Assembly: GCF_030698125.1 (NCBI RefSeq)
Contig: NZ_JAUYNV010000025.1
Span: 326,217 to 390,216, forward strand
Source: Methyloversatilis sp.
Lineage (GTDB): Bacteria > Pseudomonadota > Gammaproteobacteria > Burkholderiales > Rhodocyclaceae
Length of the DNA: 64,000 nucleotides
Direction: 5' to 3'
The position numbers and the translations under genes were made by a program. Positions within the stretch are counted from its first letter, which is position 1; every line of letters begins with the position of its first letter. Under the pieces are notes generated by a model, which was not told the DNA's origin, searched no databases, and was given only the letters and a program-made list of their open reading frames with translations. This document shows positions 9,123-17,850 of the stretch, piece by piece.

Positions 9123-12100
9123 TCAGGCGGCGGCTTGGGGCCACAGGCCGTCGGCCAGGGTGTTCATCACTTGTTCGAGCTGGCCACCCAGCAGCTTGTC
9201 CAACTGCTTGGCACCGCCGTCGTTGGCAAACGCGGTGTTGACGAAGCCATGGTCGATGACGATTTCGTGGGTGAGTTGTCTGGCCAGGCGATCCAGCCAC
9301 TTGCGCTGCAGCGGTGTCCAGGCCTGGTGGGCGAATAGCTTCTGCGTGGCGCGGGCCACGCGCTGATCGAATGGCAGCAGCGCCTCGCCCAATGCGGCTT
9401 GGCGGATGTAGGCGATGACGCCAGCGGCAATGTCCTGGTTGCTCTGCTTGCGCCAGGCGGCCTTGAGATTGGCCTCGGAGTAGCCAGCACCATCGAGCAA
9501 CAGGCGAACTTCTTTGAGCTGCTCGCGCGTGAGGTCGCGCGGGCGGTTCACCACGGTGGCGATGGCGGCTGACTGGTTGAGCTGTGCGCGCACAAAGTGG
9601 CTGAAACTGTCCAGGTAGTCCTGGGGCTTGGTGTATTGGCCCCAGCTCTGTGTGCGTTCACGCAATTCGTCGGCGTGTTGCGAGATGACGGGCATGTACG
9701 CCGTGCCGAGCAACTGCTGTACTTCGGCCAACTGCAGCAGAAGCCGGGTGTTGTGGCGCAGATAGTCAGCGGCGGCCTGTGGGCCGCCTTCTCGGCCCAG
9801 ATCGTGCAGGTAGCGGTGCAGATTCTGGGGCGCCACGCCCCATTGCTGTTCCAGCTCGTCAAGGCGCTGCCGCAAGGCCGGGCGCTTCTCGGCCTTGTGG
9901 GCGGCGTCGCGCAGCACCCGCATGAGCTTCTGGTTCAGCTGGTCCAGCACGTCGTGCGCGTGGCTGCGGTCGGGCGTGCTGCCGGGCGCCTCAAGCGCGG
10001 CCGGGTTGTTCAGCTCGTCGAGCAGTTGCTCCAGCGTGACCTTGGGGTCCTTCACCAGCGGCTGCATGGTGTTGACGGCCTGCAGCGTGGCGTAAAGGTC
10101 CACCGGGTCGTAGATCTTGAAGACGGTTTTGCCGATCTCATCGCAGCGGCGCGTGGCGCGGCCGATCATCTGCTCGTACAGGATGCGCGACTTCACGCGG
10201 CGCATGAATACTAGGTGGCAGATGGGCGGCACGTCGATGCCAGTGGTGAGCAGGTCCACCGTGATGGCGATGCTGGGGTAGCGCTCATTCTTGTAGCGGC
10301 GGATGAGCTGGTCCACCTTGTCGGAAGCGCCGGTGATCTTCTCCACCGCAGACTGGTTGTAGTGTTCGCCGTGCACGGCCTTGAAGGCATCGCCCAGCAG
10401 GCGTTTCACCATGTCGGCATGGGCGTCGGTGGCGCAGAAGATCATCGTCTTCTCTTCGCCCATCGGGTCCAGCTCTTGAGCCAACTGTTCGCAGATGACG
10501 CGGTTGAAGTCTTCGCTAATGACGCGCTTGTTGAAGCTCTCCAGTTCGAAGTGCAACTCGTCTTCGAGTTCGGCCGATTCGATCTCGCCGGTGCTCAAGT
10601 TGATGGCTTCCACCTGCTGGCCGCTGTCGAAATGAATGCCGTGGCGGCTGAGCAGGGTCTGGTAGCGGATGGGCGGTTCATGGTCGATGAGCCAGTCGTC
10701 AGCCACGGCCTCGCGGTACGAATAGGTGTAGACAGGGCGGCCGAAGATTTCTGTGGTGTGTCGCGCTGGCGTGGCCGTCAGGCCTACCTTGACGGCATCG
10801 AAGTAGTCCAGCACGCGGCGGTAGGTGGACAGGTATTGGGCCTGGTCGCGCAGGGCGAGCTCGCCCTCGGTCATGTCCTGGTCCAGCGTGTAGCCACGGT
10901 GTGCTTCGTCCACGATCACGCAGTCGAAGGCATCGACAGCGGGCGGGCCATCGCTGGCGAAGATGCGTTTGACCATGGCCTGCACTGTTGCCACCTGAAC
11001 GCGGGTTTCGGCCTCGGCTGCCATGTCGCCGAGTTCGGCAATGTTGTAGATCTTGGACAGCGGTTGGCTTTGCTCTAGCGGTGCTTCATTGAAGACGTCC
11101 AGAGCCTGGTCGCCCAGGGCTGTGCGGTCCACCAAGAACAGGATGCGGCGGAATCGCTCGGCCTTGAGCAATCGGTAGATCAGCCCGATGATGGTGCGGG
11201 TCTTGCCCGTGCCGGTGGCCATTGCCAGCAGGCAACTCGTCTGCCCGGCTGCCAGTGCCGATTCGACGGCTGCAATGGCCTTCTGCTGGTAGTCGCGCAG
11301 CCCGAGATAGGCAAATCCCTCCTGCTGCAACCGCGCCTCGGCATCGGCCCTGCTGCGACGCAAGTGGTCCAGCAAGCCGTCAGGCGAGTGGAAACCCTGC
11401 AGCGGCTTGGCCAGATTGGAGGCTTGGCGCACATCGCGGAACCACGTGCCACTGGCCTCAGGGCTTTGCTTGATCAGCGGCCGGCCGTTGCACGAATAAG
11501 CAAACGGCAGCTTGAAACTGCCGCCCTAGCCGTCGGACCAAGGCATTCCTCGGCCTTCGGCCAGCCAGGCCGGCTCATGCTCAGCGTTGAGGCCAAAGCT
11601 GCGGGCGTAACGCTCTGCCTGGCCGATCTTGCCGGCGACGTTGATGTTCAGGCGCTTTGCTTCCACAGCGGCCAGTGGCGACAGGCCGGCAAAGAGCACG
11701 TAGTCGGCACTCTGCTTACCTTGCGTTGGCCACTCGGCAATGGCCAGGTTGCGCTGGCGATCCGGCCGCGCGCCCTTAGCGTGGGTGAGGGCGTGGGTGT
11801 CGGCCTCCCACCCTGCGTCTCGGAGCATCTGGTCGATCAGCAGGCGGGTGGCTGCTTCGTCCATCGTGACCTGCTGCGCCGCCCGGAAGGCGCGCTGCGA
11901 GAAGCGCTGAATGTCTTGTGCAGTTGCTGCTGCGGGCTGGGCTGCAGCGGCCTGCAGCTTCGCGTCGAACTCCGCTTTCAGTGCGGCGTACCGGGTGCTG
12001 GCCTCATCAGCCAAACTTTCGTAGATGCTGCGCTCTTCGCTCGCGCGTGTCGCCAGGTCTCGCTCTTGCTCGGCCTGTGCTGCGAGCAGCGTGACCAGTT

Positions 12101-12628
12101 GTTCCTTGGCGGCCTGCTCCGTTTGGGCTTGTTGGAGATCTTTCGCCAGGGCGGCCACTTGCTGCTGCAGCTCGACCAGTTTCTGGCTGGGATCGTCGGG
12201 CAGGATGAACGGGCCCGACTTGAAGTCCGGCTCCGATCCGAAACTGCGGTGGAACCACAGGGCGACTTCACGGGCGACCTTTAGCGCTTCGATTCCTTCG
12301 CGGTACCCGATGCCGTGGCCGCCTGATGCGCTGCTTCATTGCCGCGAACTCGCAGCAGATGGAACATCTGGCGCACCTGGGCGTCCAGGCCCAAGCGCTG
12401 GTCTACGGCGCGCAGCAGTTCGGCCTGGGTTGGCTGTTGGAGGCGCAGACCGATTCGGGAAGCGACTTCTTGCGTCAGCGACTCCGCCAGTAGGCGCAGC
12501 TTGAGCACGCAGCTGGCTGGGTCGAAGGGAAACAGCCTCTCGGCTGTTGCTCCGAGATCGGCCAGAAGCGGCGCGTGTTCGGCGAGGAAGCCGAAATTGC
12601 CGGTTCGTTCAGTGGGTGCGGGCGCCAT
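9123..12628 (-). pseudogene. hsdR: hsdR, type I restriction subunit, broken by a frameshift and an amber codon
   Basis: Read from ATG 12628 (MAPAPTERTGNFGFLAEHAP) this is one HsdR gene of about 1,168 codons, the usual EcoKI-class length, in three pieces. The N-terminal part (LFPFDPASCVLKLRLLAESL, RVRGNEAAH) runs to about 12307. There a missing base ends the frame 20-30 bp later; shifting frame restores YREGIEALKVAREVALWFHR. That frame continues through the coiled coil and the nuclease site (ADYVLF, VEAKR) to a TAG at 11526-11528. Beyond the TAG the same frame resumes with the SF2 translocase: GTGKT, VDEAH, LTATPARHTTEIFG, TVDLLTTGIDVP and QMIGRATR. Nuclease and motor motifs are intact but separated. 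It lies 7 bp after the GNAT gene and 49 bp before hsdM. Confidence 0.88.
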
Positions 12629-12635
12629 GTGCGTA

Positions 12636-13151
12636 TCACCCGCCGAGCAATTGGACGACCGTGCCCATGGGCACGAACAACCGGCTGGGTTGGACCTGCA
12701 AGGTGAGAAAGCCGTAGTGCCGATAGAATGCTGCTGCAGCTTCGTCCTTGGCATCGACCACCACTGCCATTGCTGCGATTTGATCGGCATGGGCCAGGCT
12801 GCGGTGCAAGGCATCGAGGAGCAGGTGTTCCCCAAGCCCCTGGCCCTTGGTGGACTGATCGACGGCCAGCCGGCCCAGCAAGGTAACGGGAAGCTGCGGA
12901 TAGCGCGGCAGCTTGCGGGCCAAGTCGTCAGGCAGGTCGGCGAGGGTCAGCACCGAGGCCGACAGCGTGTAGTAGCCGAGGACACGTGCGTTCGGCGGAC
13001 TCACTGCGACGAACGGCGCGGCTACGCGTTTGTCCGCGTCTTGCCGAGCCTGTTGCTTGAGATAGCGGTCGAGCGCTTCCGCGCCGCAATGAAAGACCGT
13101 TCGGTCGTGCCGTCGGCCCAGAGGCTCGACCGTGATGTTGGTCAATGCCAC
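12636..13151 (-). CDS. GNAT-family toxin (TacT/AtaT-like acetyltransferase)
   Basis: 171 aa. It has the compact GNAT fold of toxin acetyltransferases: FHCGAEALDRYLKQQARQD near the N-terminus, VLGYYTLSA, then the acetyl-CoA binding stretch LGRLAVDQSTKGQGLGEHLL (the Q/RxxGxG/A motif) and the final AAAFYRHYGF. Proteins of this length and N-terminus paired with a DUF1778 antitoxin acetylate charged tRNAs and stop translation. The gene begins 3 bp after the upstream antitoxin stop and ends 7 bp before hsdR, so the pair may be co-transcribed with the restriction genes. It appears intact. The substrate tRNA is not predictable. Confidence 0.88.
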   Translation of the reverse strand: MALTNITVEPLGRRHDRTVFHCGAEALDRYLKQQARQDADKRVAAPFVAVSPPNARVLGYYTLSASVLTLADLPDDLARKLPRYPQLPVTLLGRLAVDQSTKGQGLGEHLLLDALHRSLAHADQIAAMAVVVDAKDEAAAAFYRHYGFLTLQVQPSRLFVPMGTVVQLLGG

Positions 13152-13154
13152 CGG

Positions 13155-13448
13155 CTATGCGCCGGTGCGTTGGCGATAAGCCTTGGCTGCGCGCTTGAGG
13201 CGCGCGTTCGGCTCCGGCGGGTTGAGCAGAGCTTGCACGAAGGCCAGTTGCTCTTCGCGCGACAGGCGGATCGACTCGTGCTCGGCAAGCACCCGGCGCG
13301 CTGCATCCTGTGCGCTGGCGACGACAAACTCGCTCAGCGTGCGGCCGGAGAGTGCCGCCGCCTGCTGGAGCAGATTCTTCTGAGCCGCGGACACGCGGGC
13401 TTCGAGCCGGGCGTCGCGGGTGGTGTCGAGGGTGTTTTGATTGGCCAT
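13155..13448 (-). CDS. DUF1778 ribbon-helix-helix antitoxin (TacA-like)
   Basis: 97 aa from ATG 13448, chosen for its AAGGAG ribosome-binding site; the frame is open further upstream but that part overlaps the operator. The N-terminal ribbon-helix-helix (RDARLEARVSAAQKNLLQQA) binds DNA, SGRTLSEFVVASAQDAA is the second helix pair, and the C-terminal tail (LSREEQLAFVQALLNPPEPN) is the part that wraps the GNAT toxin in this family. The order antitoxin then toxin with a 3-bp gap is typical. It probably represses its own promoter through the palindrome upstream. Confidence 0.88.
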   Translation of the reverse strand: MANQNTLDTTRDARLEARVSAAQKNLLQQAAALSGRTLSEFVVASAQDAARRVLAEHESIRLSREEQLAFVQALLNPPEPNARLKRAAKAYRQRTGA

Positions 13449-13469
13449 GGTCGTCTCCTTGATCGAAAT

Positions 13470-13488
13470 GTACGGCAAGTGTCCGTAC
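13470..13488. promoter_or_regulatory. Operator palindrome of the toxin-antitoxin pair
   Basis: GTACGG and CCGTAC, separated by 7 bp, centred 31 bp upstream of the antitoxin start. Position and symmetry fit a ribbon-helix-helix autoregulatory site. Confidence 0.6.
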
Positions 13489-13712
13489 GTGGCAAGCGCC
13501 GGGGAATCCATCGCGTATGCGAAATCAGGCGATTGGCGCAGCCCCTTGCATACGCAGCGGCCATGTGCCGTCGAGCAATCGCGCGGCGGGCCGGGTCAAG
13601 GGCGGGCGCAGCCCGGCGCCTGTTGACGACCATCCAGCACGCCTCGATCTCCCTGCCTAAAACTTCAGCAGGGTAGTCAATCAAGGGTGGGTCAGATTTC
13701 GATGCAATTTAA
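13489..13712. other. Gene-poor stretch between the TA operator and the IS element
   Basis: About 220 bp with no convincing gene. Near its right end GGGTGGGTCAGATTTC (about 13685-13700) resembles AAGTGGGTCAATTCTG at 14935-14950 on the far side of the IS. Once the IS is removed these are two neighbouring direct copies of a TGGGTCA-type repeat. Repeats of this kind occur at the ends of IS21-family elements, so this may be a relic terminus (inference). The last 4 bp, TTAA, are the IS5 target duplication. Confidence 0.4.
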
Positions 13713-14923
13713 GGAACCGCTGATCAAAGGCACCCGTCCGGTATTTTCTGTCCCGAAAGTCGTGTTCCGGAAATTCGCGTCTTCATGACACCGAATTTCG
13801 CCTGTTTTTCACCCCTGAATCACTGATCCGAGTCTTTTCGAAGGTCATTGCCTCCGTTTTCGCGTCCTCAGGACGCAACTGTCCTGTACGGTGCGCACAG
13901 CGTTCGCTGCGACAGCACCAGATTCGCCATCGCGAACAGCACCTGCAACTGCGCCGTGTTCTTCGCCAGCCCCTTGTAGCGGCACTTGCGGTGACGGAAC
14001 AGGTTCTTCACCACATGGAACACGTGCTCGACCTTCGAGCGGATGCTCGCCTTGGCGTGCTCCGCTTGCTCGATCAGCTTGCGCACCGGGTCAGCTTCAT
14101 CGAGCTTCTTGTAGGTCGAGCGCCTGCGCGCAACGACAAATTCGGCTTTGCAGTCCTTGAGCGCCTCGCGCTTGTTCGCGCCCTGGTAACCGGCATCCGC
14201 ATGCACATGCTTCTCCTCACCGTGCAGTAGCTGGTGCGTCTGGCTCACGTCCGATTCATTCGCCGCCGTGGTGACCATCGAATGCACCAAGCCGGTCTGC
14301 GCATCCACACCGATGTGCGCTTTCATGCCGAAGTACCACTGGTTGCCCTTCTTCGTCTGGTGCATGTCCGCGTCGCGCTCGCGTTCCTTGTTCTTCGTCG
14401 ACGGCGGGGCGGCGATCAGCGTGGCATCGACAATGGTGCCTTCGCGCAGGATCAACCCCTGCTGGCCCAGTTGCTCGCGGATCAGCGCAAAGATGCGCGC
14501 CGGCATGTCGTGACATTCCAGCAGCCGACGAAATTTCAGCAGCGTCGTCGCGTCCGGCGGCTGGCGCTCGATCAGATCCACCCCCACAAACCGGCGTACC
14601 GCAATGCTGTCAACGATGGCGTCTTCGATGCCCTCATCCGACAGCCCCAAGCAGTTCTGGCACAGGTACATGCGCAGCATCGTTTCCAGCCCGACCGGCG
14701 GACGACCACGCTCGCCACGGTAGTAGTGCGGCTCGATCAGCCCAATCAGTGCCGACCACGGCACCAGTCGGTCCAGGTCGGTCAGAAACTTCTCCTTGCG
14801 CGTCGGCTTGCGACGCGCCGAGTACTCAAGATCGGCGAAGCTGGTCTGTCGTTTCATCGGGATGGTTGCAAGACTCGGGATGACTTGGGCATTCTACGGG
14901 GGCAGGATTAAATCAGTGTTTCC
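13713..14923 (-). mobile_element. Complete IS5-family insertion sequence, 1,211 bp
   Basis: The left end begins GGAACCGCTGATCA. The right end, read on the other strand, begins GGAAACACTGATTT, so the ends are imperfect inverted repeats. Both sides are flanked by TTAA (13709-13712 and 14924-14927), matching the 4-bp YTAR target duplication of the IS5 group. It holds one intact transposase gene on the minus strand. Intact ends, target duplication and gene suggest a recent insertion. Confidence 0.88.
13868..14857 (-). CDS. IS5-family DDE transposase
   Basis: 329 aa from ATG 14857. The N-terminal IS5 domain (KFLTDLDRLVPWSALIGLIE, then YYRGERGRPPVGLETMLRMY) is followed by the DDE catalytic core. 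The first Asp is in IVDATL, the second in HADAGYQGA, and the Glu lies in the R(3)E(6)K signature RSKVEHVFHVVK near the C-terminus. The GMKAHIGVDAQTGLVH stretch is also typical. No frameshift or stop is present, so it should be functional. Confidence 0.95.
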   Translation of the reverse strand: MKRQTSFADLEYSARRKPTRKEKFLTDLDRLVPWSALIGLIEPHYYRGERGRPPVGLETMLRMYLCQNCLGLSDEGIEDAIVDSIAVRRFVGVDLIERQPPDATTLLKFRRLLECHDMPARIFALIREQLGQQGLILREGTIVDATLIAAPPSTKNKERERDADMHQTKKGNQWYFGMKAHIGVDAQTGLVHSMVTTAANESDVSQTHQLLHGEEKHVHADAGYQGANKREALKDCKAEFVVARRRSTYKKLDEADPVRKLIEQAEHAKASIRSKVEHVFHVVKNLFRHRKCRYKGLAKNTAQLQVLFAMANLVLSQRTLCAPYRTVAS

Positions 14924-14962
14924 TTAACCCCGCAAGTGGGTCAATTCTGGATGGTCGTCATC

Positions 14963-15166
14963 AAGTTTTCGCGCAACGAGATTCTCGACCCGAAAGGCTG
15001 GGTGCGGCTGAACGACCTGATGGACGCCCGCGCCGGGCTGGGCCGCTTCCGTGATATCCGCATCAGCAACTACGCGCCGATGATGGATCTGATCCAGTAC
15101 TGCCGCAATCACACGATCACCGACATCCTGCAACTGCCCGACGTGCAGGAACGCGTCGAGCTGTAG
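14963..15166 (+). pseudogene. Middle fragment of the disrupted DHH exopolyphosphatase-like gene
   Basis: KFSRNEILDPKGW, then LNDLMDARAGLGRFRDIRIS and YAPMMDLIQYCRNHTITDIL match the central region of the same DHH-family protein whose first 74 codons lie at 6975. The 50-60 residues expected between the two parts are missing. The frame ends at a TAG (15164-15166) just after QERVEL. The next in-frame codons still read FDQAEKAKAHH, the natural continuation, so the TAG replaced a sense codon, probably Tyr. No recognisable C-terminus follows. This is a relic. Confidence 0.62.
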
Positions 15167-15363
15167 TTCGACCAGGCCGAAAAGGCGAAGGCGCATCATG
15201 GGCTGTCGAGTCGTGCCCGGCGGCAGCAGCGCAATCTGACCGCACGTCTGCGCGTTCCCACATTTTTTTCGCATAGAATCGGTGCCCCGGTCCTCGCTGT
15301 TGGCATGTCGCGATATCGCGTTTTTCAATTCGCCCCGTTCTGACCCTTTTTTTTTCGCTTGCC

Positions 15364-16020
15364 GTGTTGCTGCTTTGCCTGGGCGCCCGCCCGGCATGGT
15401 CGCAAGCGGCCACGGCGCCTGAATTCGGCCGTCTGCCGGACAGTGCGCGCATCGTGCTCATGCCACTCGACGTCGAGCTTTTTTCGGTCGGCGCCGGAGG
15501 CGTTGCCGAGCCTCAGGCGCAATGGACCGATCAGGCAACCAGGCTTCTGCGCGATTCGGTGAGACGGCGCGAAGCCTCACTTGGCGTCACCTTGCACGAA
15601 ACCGACCTGAAGGACGACGACGCAGTCGCACTGAATCACCTGCACGGCACGGTCGCCACGGCGATTGCGCTGCACCACTACGTCGCTCCCTATGCCTTGC
15701 CGACCAAGGAAAAGCGCCTCGAATGGCATATCGGTGCTGACACCGCGCGGCTGCGCGACGCCAGCGGCGCCGACTACGCCCTCTTCCTGTACATCCGCGA
15801 CAGTTACGCCACCGCCGAGCGCAAGGCGGCCATCGTGCTGGCCGCCATGATCGGCCTGGCCATGCCGGGCGGCATCCAGACCGGCTACGCCTCACTGGTC
15901 GATTTGCGCAGCGGTGACATCGTGTGGTTCAACCGTCTGCTGCGTGGCACCGGCGACCTGCGCGAAGCCGAACCGGCGGAAGAGTCGATCAGCGCCCTGC
16001 TCGAGAAGTTTCCGCGCTGA
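15364..16020 (+). CDS. Secreted protein of unknown function (first gene of an M48 peptidase operon)
   Basis: 218 aa from a GTG. A hydrophobic export signal (VLLLCLGARPAWSQA) covers the N-terminus. In-frame codons upstream (LTLFFSLA) extend the hydrophobic stretch, so the true start may be a non-ATG codon nearer 15340, across a run of nine T. The mature part opens with PDSARIVLMPLDVELFSVGA and ends with YASLVDLRSGDIVWFNRLL, a pattern seen in periplasmic or lipoprotein-like proteins that recall outer-membrane assembly factors. I cannot name a family. It stops 1 bp before the M48 peptidase gene, so the two are coupled. Confidence 0.75.
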   Translation: MLLLCLGARPAWSQAATAPEFGRLPDSARIVLMPLDVELFSVGAGGVAEPQAQWTDQATRLLRDSVRRREASLGVTLHETDLKDDDAVALNHLHGTVATAIALHHYVAPYALPTKEKRLEWHIGADTARLRDASGADYALFLYIRDSYATAERKAAIVLAAMIGLAMPGGIQTGYASLVDLRSGDIVWFNRLLRGTGDLREAEPAEESISALLEKFPR

Positions 16021-16021
16021 C

Positions 16022-17191
16022 ATGCGACGTCGTGATCTGCTCTGCGGCTGCTGCGGCGGCGGACTGCTGACGCTCTGGCCCGGCCGCATGGCAGCGGGCG
16101 TGGCCGACACACCACGCTTTGCGCGGCCGGATCTGGCCAGCGACGAAGGTGGCCTGTGGGCGATGATGGACCGCGAGGAAGAGCGCCTGCGCCGTTCGCG
16201 CTTCCTGCTCGGCGACGACGCGCTGCAGCGCTATGTATCCGACATCGCCTGCCGGCTGGCTGGCGATCACTGCCCCGACATGCGGGTCTATCTGGTGCGC
16301 ACGCCCTACTTCAACGCCAGCATGGCGCCCAACGGCATGATGCAGGTGTGGAGCGGCCTGCTGCTGCGTGCCGCCAATGAAGCGCAGCTGGCTGCCGTGC
16401 TGGCGCACGAGGTCGGTCACTATCTGAAGCGGCACAGCCTGGAGCGTCTGCGCGACGCGCGCGCCAAGGCCGGTTTCGCACAGTTCCTGGGGCTTGCGCT
16501 GGGGGCGGCGGGTGCCGGCAGCATCGGTCAGGTGGCGCAGCTGGGCGTACTGGCCAGCGTCTATTCCTTTTCGCGCGACCACGAGCGCGAAGCGGATGCA
16601 ATCGGGCTGGAACTGATGCATCGCGCCGGTTACGACGCCGGCGAAGCCGCCAGGGTCTGGGCGCAGCTGATCAAGGAAAACGCCGGCGAAGACGGGGGCG
16701 GCACGCTGCTGTTCGCCACCCATCCGTCGGCCGACGAGCGTCGCGACACGCTGAAGGCGGCTGCCACGACACTGGCCGGTGACCGGAATCCCGGCGAGAC
16801 ACACGCCGAACGCTACCGCGCGCACATCGCGCCGCTGCGCCTGCAGATGCTGCAGGACGAACTGCGCCGACGCGTACCGGACAGTTCGTTGCGCCTGTTC
16901 GACCGCCTGATGACCCACCACGGACGTGACGGACAACTGCTGTATGCGCGGGCCGAAGCACTGCGCTCGCGCGCTCGCGACGACGATCTCGATCAGGCAC
17001 TTGCCGCGCTCGGCGAGGCTGAAGCTCATCCCGACCGGCCGGAAGAAGCCGTGCGCTTGCGTGGCCAGATCCTGCGTAGCCGCAACGACGCCGACGGCGC
17101 GCGCAAGGCCTTCCGCGACTATCTTGAACTTCGACCCGGCGCGCCTGATGCGCCGATGATCCGCAGCTATATCGAGACCCCTGCACCATGA
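16022..17191 (+). CDS. M48-family zinc metallopeptidase, exported
   Basis: 389 aa. The N-terminus MRRRDLLCGCCGG has a twin-arginine-like start, so export by Tat or as a lipoprotein is possible. The catalytic motif HEVGH lies near residue 130 and the third zinc ligand is in EREADAIGLELMHRAGY, as in BepA/LoiP-type peptidases. FNASMAPNGMMQVWSGLL upstream of the motif is typical of M48. The C-terminal 130 residues are helical and TPR-like (RAEALRSRARDDDLDQALAAL, PEEAVRLRGQILRSRNDADG). Such enzymes degrade or refold misassembled outer-membrane proteins; that role is inferred. Its stop overlaps the next gene's ATG (ATGA). Confidence 0.9.
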   Translation: MRRRDLLCGCCGGGLLTLWPGRMAAGVADTPRFARPDLASDEGGLWAMMDREEERLRRSRFLLGDDALQRYVSDIACRLAGDHCPDMRVYLVRTPYFNASMAPNGMMQVWSGLLLRAANEAQLAAVLAHEVGHYLKRHSLERLRDARAKAGFAQFLGLALGAAGAGSIGQVAQLGVLASVYSFSRDHEREADAIGLELMHRAGYDAGEAARVWAQLIKENAGEDGGGTLLFATHPSADERRDTLKAAATTLAGDRNPGETHAERYRAHIAPLRLQMLQDELRRRVPDSSLRLFDRLMTHHGRDGQLLYARAEALRSRARDDDLDQALAALGEAEAHPDRPEEAVRLRGQILRSRNDADGARKAFRDYLELRPGAPDAPMIRSYIETPAP

Positions 17192-17766
17192 AACTGATCT
17201 GCCTGCTTTGCCTCACCCTTCTGCTGACCGGCTGCGGCGGCCAGTTCAAGCGGGTCGAATCGGCCCCTGTTATGGTGCGCGGCAGCATGGAAGTGCAGGC
17301 CGGCGGCGACTGGAACCACCACACGCCGTACGGTTCCAGACACCGGGAAATGTGGACCCAGCACGGTCTGCCGATCGATCGGCTGGCGTTCTTCAGCGGT
17401 GTGGCCGACGGTGTGGCCCTGGACGACCTGGCGCCGCGCAATGGAAAGCCGCCGCTGTTCCGCAGCACTATGTCGCCGGAAGACACGGTCGGTCTCGTGG
17501 AAACCATGCTGGCCGGCAATGGTGGCCAGTTCCAGTTGCAGTCCCTGGCGCCCGACACGGTATCGGGCAGCCCGGGCTTTCGCTTCGAGTATCTCTACAC
17601 GGCGCGCAGCGAAGAGGTGGAGCGCGCGGGGGCAAGCCGTGGTGCCGTCGTCGGCGACCGGCTTTACCTGATGCTTTTCGACGCGCCGCGCGGTCGCTAT
17701 TTCGACCGCGGCAGGTCTGCGGCAGAGCGGCTGATGGACAGCCTGCGCATCGTGCCGGCGCGTTGA
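17188..17766 (+). CDS. Lipoprotein of unknown function in the M48 operon
   Basis: 192 aa. The signal peptide ends in a lipobox, LLLTGC, giving a lipid-modified Cys at about residue 16. The remainder is soluble, with GDWNHHTPYGSRHREMWTQH and a C-terminal AERLMDSLRIV. I do not recognise a named domain. The start overlaps the peptidase stop by 4 bp, so all three genes 15364-17766 form one translationally coupled unit acting in the envelope. Confidence 0.85.
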   Translation: MKLICLLCLTLLLTGCGGQFKRVESAPVMVRGSMEVQAGGDWNHHTPYGSRHREMWTQHGLPIDRLAFFSGVADGVALDDLAPRNGKPPLFRSTMSPEDTVGLVETMLAGNGGQFQLQSLAPDTVSGSPGFRFEYLYTARSEEVERAGASRGAVVGDRLYLMLFDAPRGRYFDRGRSAAERLMDSLRIVPAR

Positions 17767-17850
17767 TCGTCCGTTGACCGCCTGACTGCGCACGAGGCGC
17801 GCAATCAAAATTCACCCGCCAGGCCGCGCTCGCGTAGTATTTTCCGGGCC

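Noticed and set aside
13334..13684. Open frame starting MIDYPAEVLGREIEACWMVV
   Set aside because: Overlaps the antitoxin in another frame and turns Arg-rich; no start signal or family.
15305..15343. ATG 15305 as start for the secreted protein across the T9 run, suggesting phase variation
   Set aside because: That frame ends at a TGA at 15341-15343, before the T-run, so slippage there could not restore it.
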